Shown: positions 1-9,498, counted from the first letter of the stretch. The stretch is 64,000 bases of DNA from an uncultured Cellvibrionales bacterium (GCA_913063225.1 CAJXYP010000014.1:17188-81187), one strand, 5' to 3'. Notes: generated by a model from the letters alone, not told the origin. Numbers and translations are program-made.

Positions 1-731
1 AGGCGGTTGCCGAACAGGTTATAAACGCGAAGAATCGCTTCCAAGTAGGTCAATATATCTTTCTCGGCAACAAATGGACTTATTAGCGAGCCAATAACCG
101 GCGTACGGCCCATGCCGCCGCCCACAAAGACTTCAAAGCCAATTTCACCGGCATCGTTTGTGGTTAGCATCATGCCAATGTCGTGTACCAAAATAGCCGC
201 ACGGTCGGTCTTGCTGCCACATACGGCCATCTTGAACTTACGTGGCAAGAAGGCGAATTCAGGGTGGAAGGTGGCCCACTGGCGCATTACTTCACAGTAG
301 GGCCGCGGGTCCATTACTTCGTCAACCGCGACACCAGCAAAGGGGTCAGCGGTAAAGTTACGAATACAATTACCACTGGTCTGCACAGCGTGCATCTCTA
401 CAGTAGCTAGATCAGCAAGAATATCGGGAACATTCTTCAGCGCAGGCCAGTTGTACTGAATGTTCTGGCGCGTAGTGATATGTCCATAGCCTTTGTCATA
501 CTTGCGCGCAACATGAGCCAACATACGTATCTGCGCACTAGACAACATGCCGTAAGGAATACATACGCGAAGCATGGGAGCCAGCCGCTGAACATAAAGC
601 CCGTTCTGCAGTCGCAGGGGCAAAAATTCTTCTTCGGTTATATCACCGGCTAAATAACGCTGTGTTTGGTCGCGAAATTGCGCAACACGATCGTCAACAA
701 TTTTTTGGTCAATAGAATCGTATCTGTACAT
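1..731 (-). CDS. cysI: Nitrite/sulfite reductase, hemoprotein subunit (N-terminal part, runs off the window)
   Basis: Partial gene: 243 codons from an ATG at 731 (begins MYRYDSID) are visible and the 3' half lies beyond base 1. The family reduces sulfite to sulfide in cysteine synthesis using siroheme and a 4Fe-4S cluster. Visible motifs are LRLQNGLY, the substrate-pocket segment YGHITTRQNIQYNWP, and QTSGNCIRNFT followed by DPFAGVAVDE, all typical of the first ferredoxin-like and siroheme domains. A second conserved stretch, FVGGGMGRTPVIG, is near residue 210. The cluster cysteines are expected in the missing half. The start and motifs resemble the Pseudomonas-type CysI of about 550 residues. 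A nitrite role cannot be excluded from this half alone. Confidence 0.85.
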   Translation of the reverse strand, partial: MYRYDSIDQKIVDDRVAQFRDQTQRYLAGDITEEEFLPLRLQNGLYVQRLAPMLRVCIPYGMLSSAQIRMLAHVARKYDKGYGHITTRQNIQYNWPALKNVPDILADLATVEMHAVQTSGNCIRNFTADPFAGVAVDEVMDPRPYCEVMRQWATFHPEFAFLPRKFKMAVCGSKTDRAAILVHDIGMMLTTNDAGEIGFEVFVGGGMGRTPVIGSLISPFVAEKDILTYLEAILRVYNLFGNR

Positions 732-863
732 CTGCCTAAGCTATATTGGTTTGGCCTTCAAGGGCGCGGACTATAGCATTCCAGCCTATGAACTGGAACG
801 CTTGCGCTATACAAAAATGGTCTTAGCTATGTCCAAAAAGTACTAGGTGGGTGTACCGTTTAT

Positions 864-1850
864 TTACTCGGGTTTAGTCGCGATTAATACCGCGCGTCTG
901 GGCCTGGGGTGGCCTTCGAATGTTAGATCAGAATTGTCCGGATCTAAATACTGCTCTAAAGAGTGAAAGCGCATCCAGTCTGTTGTGCGCTGCTCTTCCA
1001 AGCTAGTAACCGATTCATCAATACAGTCAATATTGATAAAACCGCTTTTCTTCATCCAGAGCGTAAGCGCCGCAACACTGGGTAAAAACCACACATTGGG
1101 CATCTTGGCGTAACGGCCTTCAGGCACCAATACATCGGTCTCACCGCCTTCAATTACCAAGGTCTCCAATAGTAACTGCCCACCGGGCTTCAGCTGGTTC
1201 ATCAGATCAACTAAATGATCCATCGGCGACTTACGGTGATACAACACCCCCATAGAAAGTACCGTATCGAATAGCGCTTTGCCCGGAAGGTCTTGAATGC
1301 CTATGGGCAATAGATCAATAGGTATCGCTCCGCCGTAGTATTTTTTCAGCATATAGAACTGCACAACAAAGCGCGGAGAGGGGTCTATACCCAATACTCG
1401 TGCTGGTTCTGAAGCCAAAGCACGCCACATGTGATATCCATTGCCGCAGCCAACATCCAGAACCGTCTTTCCCTTCAGGTCCAAATGCTGCTGCACACGA
1501 TCCCACTTCCAATCTGAACGCCACTCGGTATCAATAAACTGATCAAACAGCGTAATAGGGCCCTTACGCCAAGGGATTAGCCCTTCAAGGGCGGTGCACA
1601 AAGCGGTTAGATCATCTGGTGATAAGTCAGATGCTGCACCTATACGCATTTCTGATTGGAGTTCAGTTATAGACGGGCTGACTTTGGGAAGCTTATTAAA
1701 GTGCACCATCCACGCGGGCAGATCGCCATAGCGTTCAGGAGAGAGCCTTGAATTGACTTGTTCGACTAGTGATTGCATGCCTGTAGAAGCATCTTCTTGG
1801 CTTAGCCAGTTAAGGCTTTCTTGCCAGTCGAATTGGATAGTTTTGGTCAA
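864..1850 (-). CDS. cmoB: tRNA U34 carboxymethyltransferase CmoB
   Basis: 328 residues, the usual size for CmoB (about 323). It transfers the carboxymethyl group of carboxy-SAM to 5-hydroxyuridine at wobble position 34, making cmo5U tRNAs. The SAM-fold signature VLDVGCGNGYHMWRAL lies near residues 130-145, preceded by the family-specific IPWRKGP and DTEWRSDWKWDRV segments; GVLYHRKSPM lies in the middle. cmoA, which makes carboxy-SAM and is often adjacent, is not next to it: upstream is a 230-base intergenic stretch with a palindrome and then genes on the other strand. The tRNA-Val(UAC) at the other end of this window belongs to the class of tRNAs this pathway modifies. Confidence 0.93.
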   Translation of the reverse strand: MTKTIQFDWQESLNWLSQEDASTGMQSLVEQVNSRLSPERYGDLPAWMVHFNKLPKVSPSITELQSEMRIGAASDLSPDDLTALCTALEGLIPWRKGPITLFDQFIDTEWRSDWKWDRVQQHLDLKGKTVLDVGCGNGYHMWRALASEPARVLGIDPSPRFVVQFYMLKKYYGGAIPIDLLPIGIQDLPGKALFDTVLSMGVLYHRKSPMDHLVDLMNQLKPGGQLLLETLVIEGGETDVLVPEGRYAKMPNVWFLPSVAALTLWMKKSGFINIDCIDESVTSLEEQRTTDWMRFHSLEQYLDPDNSDLTFEGHPRPRRAVLIATKPE

Positions 1851-1971
1851 AGTAGGTCGCAGTTAGGGTTGATTGGAAAGGTGGGCTATTTTAAACCTAT
1901 TTAATCTAATTAATATTTGGCTCGGAAGTAGTATTTGGAATTGTTACTCTGAGTCTAATAAAAATAAGTGA

Positions 1972-2025
1972 AATAAGTGGGGTCAGATCACACTTGTTAC
2001 GAAAGTCTTATCTGGCCCCATTTAT
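1972..2025. repeat. REP-like imperfect palindrome
   Basis: Left arm 1973-1988 (reads ATAAGTGGGGTCAGAT) and right arm 2010-2025 are inverted copies matching at 14 of 16 positions, with a 21-base loop. The mismatches are compatible with G-T/G-U pairing. The word GGGGTCAGATCACACTT is of the kind seen in repetitive extragenic palindromes tied to REP-associated tyrosine transposases. Only one copy was noticed in this window, and no transposase is nearby. It sits between the divergent cmoB and the DUF2986 gene, so it cannot terminate either of them. Confidence 0.5.
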
Positions 2026-2081
2026 CTCTGTAACCTAGTACTGCTCGAAAGTATAAATTTCCATAAACCACTTAGGCAAGC

Positions 2082-2276
2082 ATGAACCGTCGTAAAAAAG
2101 GCAATCAGAAAATAAGAGCGCGGAACAAGAAGGCTAATGCCAAATTGGCGCCCAAGAATAAGCCTAAGTACATCAGTAAGGCCGACCGAGCCGAATTGGC
2201 CCTAGAGTCCGACCCACTAGAACCTTACACAGTGCAGCCTGACCAAGAAATCCCAACCAAAGGAAACCTAATTTAA
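2082..2276 (+). CDS. Small basic protein, DUF2986-like
   Basis: 64 residues, very basic at the N-terminus (MNRRKKGNQKIRARNKKAN) followed by KLAPKNKPKYISKADRAEL, which is the conserved core of the DUF2986 family in Vibrio, Shewanella and relatives. The function of the family is unknown. The lysine- and arginine-rich first third suggests nucleic acid or ribosome contact, which is inference only. The stop codon is two bases before the ATG of the next gene, so the two are probably co-transcribed and translationally coupled. Confidence 0.7.
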   Translation: MNRRKKGNQKIRARNKKANAKLAPKNKPKYISKADRAELALESDPLEPYTVQPDQEIPTKGNLI

Positions 2277-2278
2277 GT

Positions 2279-2626
2279 ATGCAAGTATCGATTTATGCCG
2301 AACACAAAGACCTGGAAGCAATTGCAGAACCTGTTTCAAGGGCCATTAAGGTCTGTATAAAAGCAACGGGAAGTGTCATGACCTTTGAAGATAATCGCGA
2401 CGAGGAGGGCAATGGAAACTTTGGGATAAAAATCAATATTCGTAAAAAAGGCGAGCTTCGAGATCCGTTAAAAAAACTCTATGGAATAGCTAATACGCAT
2501 AAGCTTGAATTTGCCGTTGGTATTGTCGATGAGAAGACAGGCAAATCAGAAGCAATTTGTTATTTCGGTAAAGAAGAAGGCATGCCCGACCTGTTTGAGA
2601 TCGCAAATTATCTTGGGCTTAAATAA
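2279..2626 (+). CDS. Uncharacterised 115-residue protein
   Basis: I do not recognise a family. The protein is soluble with no signal peptide or membrane segment and is predicted alpha/beta: an N-terminal strand (MQVSIYAEH), a helix (residues 10-25), a central strand-rich part with NFGIKINIRKKGEL, and a C-terminal DLFEIANYLGL helix. It starts two bases after the DUF2986 gene and ends inside the left arm of a strong terminator, so the pair forms a short operon. A real gene is supported by the coupling, the terminator and normal codon use. Confidence 0.65.
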   Translation: MQVSIYAEHKDLEAIAEPVSRAIKVCIKATGSVMTFEDNRDEEGNGNFGIKINIRKKGELRDPLKKLYGIANTHKLEFAVGIVDEKTGKSEAICYFGKEEGMPDLFEIANYLGLK

Positions 2627-2653
2627 AACCGGAACCTAGTCCGGTTTTATTTA
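2622..2653. terminator. Bidirectional rho-independent terminator
   Basis: A perfect 12-bp stem (2622-2633 with 2640-2651) around the loop ACCTAG, with T-rich arms on both strands. It overlaps the stop codon of the 115-residue protein gene and lies 49 bases past the stop of the oppositely oriented BCCT gene, so it can end transcription from both sides. Confidence 0.85.
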
Positions 2654-2700
2654 CCCTGTAAGCGTCCTCTCTGGATGCTTTTCCGAAGAAAATGGAACGG

Positions 2701-4665
2701 TTATGTCCGCACCATATCTAAGAAATGGCGATGCTTTTCATAATGATCCAGCACATCATTAATGATCTGTTCTTTGCTGTAATCCATGATGCAGTAGTTC
2801 TGCCCACCTTCTCTGAGGTAGACCTCCGGCCGGTAGTAGTGCTCTTGATTCTTGGCATTTGTGCCAGTGGGCGTGAAATCAGGTCTCTGTAGTCGGCGCT
2901 TACGAATGCTGTAGATGAAGTTGATCTCGTCGCCGTGCATGATTTCCAGTTCTAGACTGTCTTCACCTTGCTTGATCCGCGTCTGATAGCCACGTTCTTC
3001 CATTGCCAGGGAAACTGCTTCTATAGCGATACGCGCGGTACCAGAAATAAATTCTCTTACACGCTGGGCTTGCGGCAGACTGGCGATCATGTCGATACGG
3101 TCCAGCCAGTTTTCATTGCCTTCGCTAGTGATTGAGGGTGGCGTCGTATTCATGCTGTCCAGCAGGCTCTGTTTTTTCTGATAATCGAGCTTGAGAGATC
3201 GAAATAAGGCCGCAATCATCATCAGCAGAATGAAGCAAAACGGTAGAGCGCTAAGAATAGTAACGGTTTGCAACGCCCCTAAGCCCCCTCTAGCCAATAG
3301 AATCGCTGCGGATATACCAATAGTGCTTGTCCAGTAGACACGCTGCCATACAGGCGTGTCATCTTTTCCGCCGGTGGCGAGCATATTCACCACGAGGGCA
3401 CCGGAATCAGCAGAGGTAACAAAAAAGATAACGATCATCACAATGGTGACAGTTGAGATAACCGCGCTAAAAGGGAAGTACTCGAGGAATTTGAACAGTG
3501 CGACAGCATTGTTGGACTGCACATCGGTTGCCAAGGCCATGCCCTCGTTGGATATGATGTCAAAGGCACTGTTGCCAAACACCGTCATCCACAAGAAGGT
3601 AAACCCGGCAGGCACAAACAGAACGCCCATGATAAATTCACGGATGGTTCTGCCTCGAGAAATACGCGCAATAAACATGCCTACGAAAGGCGACCAGGCA
3701 ATCCACCAGCCCCAGTAAAATATGGTCCAGCCACCCAGCCAATCCGTTGGATCATAGGCATATAGATTGAATGTTTTGCCGACAAAATCGGATAAGTAGT
3801 TGCCGGTATTTTGAATTAGGGCCTGAAGCAAATAGATGGTTGGCCCTGCAAATAGAATGAACAACAGCAGTAGCAACGCCAGAACCATATTGATTTCTGA
3901 CAGCCGCTTGATACCTTTATCGAGACCAGATAAAACCGATGCAGTCGCAAAGATGGTGATGACCACGACGATCGTAAACTGAACCCCAAGTGTTTCCGGC
4001 ACGTTGATCAGATAGCCAAGCCCGGCGCTAATCTGAGTTACGCCATAACCCAGCGACGTAGCGACGCCCATTATGGTGCCGATGATGGCGAAGATATCGA
4101 CCGCGTTACCCCAGCCGCCATGAATCTTCTCACCTAGCAGTGGATATAGCGCGGAACGAAGTGTCAGCGGTAAGTTGTGCCGATAGCCGTAATAGGCTAG
4201 TGCTAAGCCAACGAGGGCATATATTGCCCATGCATGAAGGCCCCAGTGAAAGAACGTCAGTTTCATCGCTTCCCGGGCCGCCTCGACGTCACCACCCGCG
4301 CCATGAGGGGGCGACATCAGATGCATAACCGGTTCTGCCACACCGAAAAACAGTAACCCTATACCGATGCCTGCTGAAAACAGCATGGCAAACCAAGAGG
4401 CTGCGCTGTAATCCGGTTGTGAGTGATCTGGCCCGAGCTTAATATCACTGTATCGACCCAGACCAAAATAAAGCACGCTGACCAGAACGATGGCGACAAC
4501 CGTCACATAGAACCAACCCGCGAATTCAACGACCTGCGCCTGCAGGCTCTGGAAAAAGCTAGTAGATGCTTCTGGCATGGCTGCGGCGATCGCAACCAGT
4601 AATAGAACGATTCCGCTTGAAATCATAAAAACCGGTTTGTTAATAGTGGCGGACTTGTCGGTCAT
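2701..4665 (-). CDS. BCCT family choline/betaine transporter, BetT-like
   Basis: 654 residues, with the twelve hydrophobic segments of the betaine/choline/carnitine transporter family between about residues 12 and 490. Diagnostic stretches are SWFAMLFSAGIGIGLLFFGVAEP (residues about 90-112) and the tryptophan-rich substrate segment WTIFYWGWWIAWSPFVGMFI followed by ARISRGRTIREF. A cytoplasmic tail of about 150 residues contains YYRPEVYLREGGQNY and a KEQIINDVLDHYEKH segment, as in Pseudomonas and E. coli BetT, where the tail tunes osmotic activation. Uptake of choline or glycine betaine with H+ or Na+ is expected; the exact substrate is not readable. It begins 7 bases after the sulfotransferase gene, so it is the last gene of that operon. 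Confidence 0.88.
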   Translation of the reverse strand: MTDKSATINKPVFMISSGIVLLLVAIAAAMPEASTSFFQSLQAQVVEFAGWFYVTVVAIVLVSVLYFGLGRYSDIKLGPDHSQPDYSAASWFAMLFSAGIGIGLLFFGVAEPVMHLMSPPHGAGGDVEAAREAMKLTFFHWGLHAWAIYALVGLALAYYGYRHNLPLTLRSALYPLLGEKIHGGWGNAVDIFAIIGTIMGVATSLGYGVTQISAGLGYLINVPETLGVQFTIVVVITIFATASVLSGLDKGIKRLSEINMVLALLLLLFILFAGPTIYLLQALIQNTGNYLSDFVGKTFNLYAYDPTDWLGGWTIFYWGWWIAWSPFVGMFIARISRGRTIREFIMGVLFVPAGFTFLWMTVFGNSAFDIISNEGMALATDVQSNNAVALFKFLEYFPFSAVISTVTIVMIVIFFVTSADSGALVVNMLATGGKDDTPVWQRVYWTSTIGISAAILLARGGLGALQTVTILSALPFCFILLMMIAALFRSLKLDYQKKQSLLDSMNTTPPSITSEGNENWLDRIDMIASLPQAQRVREFISGTARIAIEAVSLAMEERGYQTRIKQGEDSLELEIMHGDEINFIYSIRKRRLQRPDFTPTGTNAKNQEHYYRPEVYLREGGQNYCIMDYSKEQIINDVLDHYEKHRHFLDMVRT

Positions 4666-4672
4666 AAGGTTC

Positions 4673-6745
4673 TCAGTTCGTTGGTGCTGAATTGGGATTG
4701 GGATTGGGATTGGGATTATGAGCAGAAGCAGATTGGAGGCCTAACTTACTAGGCATAAAATCTTCCAAAACCGGCCCTAATGCAATTTTTAGTGGCTCCA
4801 GCCAAAGCTCAAAGTTCTGCCATTGGTCAAGGCCACCTTTGTATATTGGCTGACGAACCTGTTCAGAGCTAGCCGTTCGAACGGCGCGCTTTGTTTCATA
4901 GAAGCTTAGGCAAGCTTCTTCGAACGGCAGGCCACAGTAATCCAGTAATCGTCGCACCTGAAGCTCGACGTCCTCAACTAGGTCTTCGTACTGCATAGAT
5001 AAAATTTGGCCGGGCATTAGGCCATGCCAATGGTCCATAAGACCTACATAGTCACGGTAATAGCGCCCGATGTCTGCCTGATCATAAGTAAATTCCTGCC
5101 CTTCAGCAAAAAGTTGTTTGTAGCCGCTAAAGCAACAAGCTAGTGGATGCCTGCGAGCATCAATGATCTTGGCATTGGGAAGAATGAGCTTGATAAGCCC
5201 AAGGTGTCGGAAATTGTTGGGCATCTTGTCAATAAAAAATGGCGCGCCATCGCGGTGGATACGTGTATCGCGAATGTAGGTCTCACCAAACTCCCGATAC
5301 TGTTCGGGTTTGAGGTCTTCAAGGATTTTTGGGTAATGACTCTCGCCGGTAAGGCGCTCCCCGCGACGCAGGCGGTGAGCTAAAGCGGGTATATTTGGAA
5401 GCTCCAGCGTGCCATCTACTTGGGAATGGGAAGACAGTATTTGCTCAAGTAACGTAGAGCCCGCTCGAGGTAGGCCAACAATAAATATAGGATCTGGGGC
5501 AGGGCATCCTGCACCGGCGTTTCTTGCTAGTAAGGATGGCGAGCAGACTTCTATTTGCTGTTGGAATTCTCCCGCAATGCTGTCTGCGCTATAGCGGCTC
5601 TGCACTTTCTTTAGCTGGTTGCCCTGAGCGTAGTAGTTGAACGACTTCTCAAAATCGCCCTTGTCTTCTAGTGCTTTGCCAAGGGCAAAGGCCAAATGCA
5701 CTCGTTGAGAGGCAGCTAGACTGTCGTTTTCATCCAGTAGCTGTTGCATCGTCTGGATATCTTCATCTTCGAATACGAAGGTTTTTAGATTGGCTAAGGA
5801 ATACCAGGCTTCACCGTGATGCGGCAGAGCTGTCACAGCGGCACGATAGGACGTAATAGCTTCCTGCTGCTTGCCGCAGGTTTTGAGAGCATGTGCTCTT
5901 GATGTAAGGGTCATGGGATCATTGGGCAGTGTTACCAAGACCTCATCAAGTAGTTGTATTGCTTGCTCGTAGTCACCCACTTGCATCAGCTCAATGGCAT
6001 ACAACGAACGGCATTGTGCATTACTAGGGTAGGTATCAAGAAGGCCCTTGGACTCTGCTAACGCCTGCTGGTGTTTTTGCCTTTTTCTAAGTGTCTGAAT
6101 ATAGTCAATACGCACCCTAAGGTTATCTGGCTGCAATCTGGCAGCAGCAGCCAGCAGGATCTCTGCGTCATCCAATGCACCAATACGAATGCCGATGTCG
6201 GCCAAAAGGCGCATAGCTTCGACATGGTGGGGGGCCTGTTTGAGAAATTCCCTGCACAGGGTTTCTGCTTTAACCAATTTGCCCTGAGCAACCAAGTCCA
6301 TAGCACCCAGAATGGGTTTGGGTAAGTTTTGAAGATATTCGAGTTGTGATCTAACCAGGCTAATTTGCTGCTCGTCCTGATTGATACCAGCCTTACTTTG
6401 CTGCAGCAATAAACCTAATTGCTCACGCCAGCAGACGTCCAGTGCAGGGTTAAGCTGAACCGCCATCCGGTAGGACTGCAAGGCATCTTCGATACGACCT
6501 GCATCACGGTGCAAATGACCGAGTTCCTGCATCGCCCTACTATGGCCGGGCGCAATTTCCATTAATCGTTTGAGTCGGACTAGTGCATCGTCAAATTGGC
6601 CGCGATAGCGAGCTGCGACTGCCCCCATGTAGAGGGTATCGGGATGGGCAGATTCCTGGAGGAGAAGCGGGCCGAGTATAGTCTCGGCCCGATCATGTTC
6701 TCCCGTCTGCAACAGGCTTTGTGCCTGCTTTAAAACCTTGTCCAA
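4673..6745 (-). CDS. TPR-repeat sulfotransferase
   Basis: 690 residues. Residues 1 to about 360 are tandem tetratricopeptide repeats (for example GHSRAMQELGHLHRDAGRIE). From about residue 415 a PAPS-dependent sulfotransferase domain begins: PIFIVGLPRAGSTLLEQILS is the 5'-phosphosulfate loop, and DARRHPLACCFSGYKQLF is the 3'-phosphate region. The acceptor is unknown. No signal peptide is seen, so it is probably cytoplasmic. The C-terminus ends in a repeated Asn-Pro tail encoded by a hexanucleotide repeat. It lies 31 bases after the TonB receptor gene and 7 before the transporter gene. TPR-sulfotransferases next to TonB receptors recur in marine Gamma- and Alphaproteobacteria (general knowledge), but the link is unexplained. 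Confidence 0.85.
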   Translation of the reverse strand: MDKVLKQAQSLLQTGEHDRAETILGPLLLQESAHPDTLYMGAVAARYRGQFDDALVRLKRLMEIAPGHSRAMQELGHLHRDAGRIEDALQSYRMAVQLNPALDVCWREQLGLLLQQSKAGINQDEQQISLVRSQLEYLQNLPKPILGAMDLVAQGKLVKAETLCREFLKQAPHHVEAMRLLADIGIRIGALDDAEILLAAAARLQPDNLRVRIDYIQTLRKRQKHQQALAESKGLLDTYPSNAQCRSLYAIELMQVGDYEQAIQLLDEVLVTLPNDPMTLTSRAHALKTCGKQQEAITSYRAAVTALPHHGEAWYSLANLKTFVFEDEDIQTMQQLLDENDSLAASQRVHLAFALGKALEDKGDFEKSFNYYAQGNQLKKVQSRYSADSIAGEFQQQIEVCSPSLLARNAGAGCPAPDPIFIVGLPRAGSTLLEQILSSHSQVDGTLELPNIPALAHRLRRGERLTGESHYPKILEDLKPEQYREFGETYIRDTRIHRDGAPFFIDKMPNNFRHLGLIKLILPNAKIIDARRHPLACCFSGYKQLFAEGQEFTYDQADIGRYYRDYVGLMDHWHGLMPGQILSMQYEDLVEDVELQVRRLLDYCGLPFEEACLSFYETKRAVRTASSEQVRQPIYKGGLDQWQNFELWLEPLKIALGPVLEDFMPSKLGLQSASAHNPNPNPNPNSAPTN
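4691..4717. repeat. Hexanucleotide microsatellite (ATTGGG)4.5
   Basis: Four and a half perfect copies of ATTGGG on the + strand. On the coding (minus) strand they are AATCCC and encode the Asn-Pro repeat near the C-terminus of the TPR-sulfotransferase. A six-base unit keeps the frame, so slippage would change tail length rather than switch the gene off. Confidence 0.95.
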
Positions 6746-6776
6746 TTCAGTCTATTCGCGCTGGATTTCTAGGGGT

Positions 6777-9356
6777 CTAAAAATCGTAGCTGAAACGCAG
6801 ACCGGCTGTCCGTGGTTGAGCGTAGGTAACCCGCATTCTGTCGTAAACAAAGTTATTCGCCAGCTCTGCATTTTGGTTGGTGACATTGTCTACATAAAGT
6901 TCAGCCGACCAATTGTCCGCTGTTACGCCGGCGGTTAAACCGATTAAATGCCAGCTATCAATGCGAGCACGGTTAATAGTAATAATGTCACTGTAACTTT
7001 CATCGGAATACGACAGATGAGGCATGACATGGGCAAGTAAACCGTTACCAAGCTCCCATTCATAGCGTGCTTGCATGCTGAGCTGAAACTCAGGTGCGAA
7101 GGCAAGGGAATCGCCCTTTTGAACGTCATTGGTTGGGGTCAGCACTTCAGTGATTTCGGTATCCAATAACGAAACAGCGCCCGTAATCATCAGTCCTGAG
7201 ATGGCCTGGGGAACCCAAACAACGTCTGCTTCGAGCCCTTTGACTTCTGCATTGGCTGCATTGTCCGAGAAGAACAGGTTTGTAATGCTGGGATCAAAGA
7301 TCGTAGTTTGCAGGTTTTGGATATCGACCCAGAATACAGCGCCGTTAAATCTCAGACTGTAATCTAATAGGTCAGTCTTCCAACCAAGTTCATAATTAGT
7401 CACCTCATCTGTTTCCAAGGCGTATGGCACAGTGAAGGTTCCTGCCCCGTTTTGGGCGCCGCCTGGGCGGTTGAGTAGGCCGGGGCGGAATCCTTCAGAT
7501 ATGGTCGCATATAGAAGCGCATCGCTGTTAGGAGTCCAGTTGCCAGTGACTTTGAAGATAGTGCCACTTGCCTCGGCCATATCCGGTGCACCTAAAGCAG
7601 AAACCACTTTGGCTGGTGTTGCGGGATCGTCTATATCATCAAGTGTATAGGTGGTGCCGGGGCCTGCTCCGCAGGTGCGCAGGGTATATTCGCCGTCACC
7701 GTTGTACAAATCACTAATATCGGTACCGCCATATTGAGAGTCTTCGTCAAAGAAAGCTGCACGGTTACAGAAATTGCTGTTTGAGCTACCTTCAAAATCT
7801 GATTCGATATCGTAGTAGCGAGCACCTAAAACGAGGCCAAATTGGTCGTTCAAAGCAAAGGTAACCTCACCAAAAAGCCCAATTTGCTGATCCGTTCTCA
7901 AAACATCGTTGCGCCAGCCTACGTCTGCAGGAAATGGTGTGCTTCCTGATGAATAGCCAGTGTCATAAGGATATCCGTCAACGAATCCTTGTCCACCATC
8001 GACGAGTTGCAAAGCTCCAGCGCCATTTCCGTAAAGGTAATCTACGCGTTCGGCTAACTCGAAATCACTGTAAAAGATGCCCGCTGTGCCGCTTATTCGC
8101 GCATTTGCATCTGTGCTGAAACGCAGTTCGTGAGTCTGTGTCTTGGCACGAGTGTCACTAGTTAGTTCTGACGCAGGTCCATAGCAAATACCGTTTTGAC
8201 TGCTGTACACAGTGTAGTCGCATATGTAGTAAGGCAGATATTGGCCGACAAACAGATAATCTGTGTAGTCGCCTCTTTGCTCAGTTTCGCGGTCAGTGTA
8301 GGCTCCCGCATAAACTACTTCTAGATCGCCAAGCATTCCTTCGAGGGTCAGGCTTGTATTGCTAAAATCGTCTTGCATTCGATCTTGACTGTATCTTTGA
8401 ATTTCCTGCGGATTCAGATCAGGGTCAGAGAAGAATACGCCGTCACTTTTTATACTTTGCTGCGCATGGGATAAAACCAAACGCCAGTCATCATTGATAT
8501 CCACTAAAGCGCTGATACGCGCTCCGGTATAACTTGTGTCATTAATGTTTTCTTCTACGAAGTTGGCGTTATCGCTGGTTAAAAAAGTGACACCGCTGAG
8601 GTCCTCTCCACCCCGGAATCCTTTGCGCCCTCCAATCGGTACGCCATTTGCACGAACCTCAGTTGCTTCTCGAAACCGGCCGCTTTCTGATGCGTCGATG
8701 GTGCCAGCAACGTTGTCAACGTAGCCGCCTTGATCATCTCGATAGAAAACACCGCGGACAGCAATATTATCGGACAGGGGCGTATTAAACATGACCTCTG
8801 CGTTATAGCTTAGCTCGCCATCCTTAATAGCGGCAGTGCCTGCTTTAATTTGGCCATAGGTCGCGCCAAGTTCTGGTTTGTTGGTGATAAGGCGCACCAA
8901 CCCTGCCTGTGAGCTAGCTCCAAAAAGCGTGCCCTGAGGACCCGAGAGAACCTCAACACGATTGATGTCGGCGGCATACACATCGAGATTTCGGCCGGGT
9001 TGTGCGAGAGGCTGCTCATCGAGATAAATAGCTACATTGGGCGCCAGGCCTGCGGCTCCCGCCGTTCCAAGATTTGGCGTGGTTGAGGCTATGCCTCTAA
9101 TATATATAGTGTTCTGGCCTGGGCCGCTACCGCCAGCAGTAACGCCGGGCATAGCCACCATGATGTCGCTGAAGTTACTCACCCCTAGATTGTCGAGACT
9201 TTCTTGTGTAATAGCAGACACGCGCACCGGAACATCCTGAGTTGATGCGCTACGCTTGGTCGCGGTAACAAGAATTTCCTCAATTTGTTGGGCTTGTAGC
9301 CCAGTAGTTGCTGCCACAGCTGCTATTGCGATACAGATTTTCTTCTTGCGAAACAT
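6777..9356 (-). CDS. TonB-dependent outer membrane receptor
   Basis: 859 residues. A signal peptide (residues 1-22, basic start then a hydrophobic core ending GLQA) is followed by a TonB box region EEILVTATKR. The plug domain spans about residues 35-160, with IYIRGIAS and VEVLSGPQGTLFG. The remainder is a 22-strand-type barrel ending in an aromatic residue (AGLRFSYDF), the signal for outer membrane insertion. It resembles the generic receptors of Halieaceae and sphingomonads; the ligand cannot be read. It is the first gene of the operon receptor-sulfotransferase-BCCT. A palindrome lies 35 bases upstream of the start, in the likely core promoter, so control by the divergent MarR gene is plausible. 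Confidence 0.92.
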   Translation of the reverse strand: MFRKKKICIAIAAVAATTGLQAQQIEEILVTATKRSASTQDVPVRVSAITQESLDNLGVSNFSDIMVAMPGVTAGGSGPGQNTIYIRGIASTTPNLGTAGAAGLAPNVAIYLDEQPLAQPGRNLDVYAADINRVEVLSGPQGTLFGASSQAGLVRLITNKPELGATYGQIKAGTAAIKDGELSYNAEVMFNTPLSDNIAVRGVFYRDDQGGYVDNVAGTIDASESGRFREATEVRANGVPIGGRKGFRGGEDLSGVTFLTSDNANFVEENINDTSYTGARISALVDINDDWRLVLSHAQQSIKSDGVFFSDPDLNPQEIQRYSQDRMQDDFSNTSLTLEGMLGDLEVVYAGAYTDRETEQRGDYTDYLFVGQYLPYYICDYTVYSSQNGICYGPASELTSDTRAKTQTHELRFSTDANARISGTAGIFYSDFELAERVDYLYGNGAGALQLVDGGQGFVDGYPYDTGYSSGSTPFPADVGWRNDVLRTDQQIGLFGEVTFALNDQFGLVLGARYYDIESDFEGSSNSNFCNRAAFFDEDSQYGGTDISDLYNGDGEYTLRTCGAGPGTTYTLDDIDDPATPAKVVSALGAPDMAEASGTIFKVTGNWTPNSDALLYATISEGFRPGLLNRPGGAQNGAGTFTVPYALETDEVTNYELGWKTDLLDYSLRFNGAVFWVDIQNLQTTIFDPSITNLFFSDNAANAEVKGLEADVVWVPQAISGLMITGAVSLLDTEITEVLTPTNDVQKGDSLAFAPEFQLSMQARYEWELGNGLLAHVMPHLSYSDESYSDIITINRARIDSWHLIGLTAGVTADNWSAELYVDNVTNQNAELANNFVYDRMRVTYAQPRTAGLRFSYDF

Positions 9357-9390
9357 ATTGACCTCTAATGAAATTTTCGGCCCGTATTGT

Positions 9391-9402
9391 ATAGAGATCT
9401 AT
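9391..9402. promoter_or_regulatory. Palindromic operator candidate 1
   Basis: ATAGAGATCTAT, a 12-base near-palindrome with one asymmetric base, 35 bases upstream of the TonB receptor start. It is a near copy of the element at 9499-9510; both fit ATAGANATCTAT. MarR regulators bind such AT-rich palindromes next to their own genes. Binding here is inferred. Confidence 0.45.
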
Positions 9403-9498
9403 GTAATATAGAACCCGTTCTTTGCCTTTTAAGGCGTTAATTTCACCAAAAACCACTATATTTATTTAGTTCTCTATTGATATATTTTTGCCAAAAGA

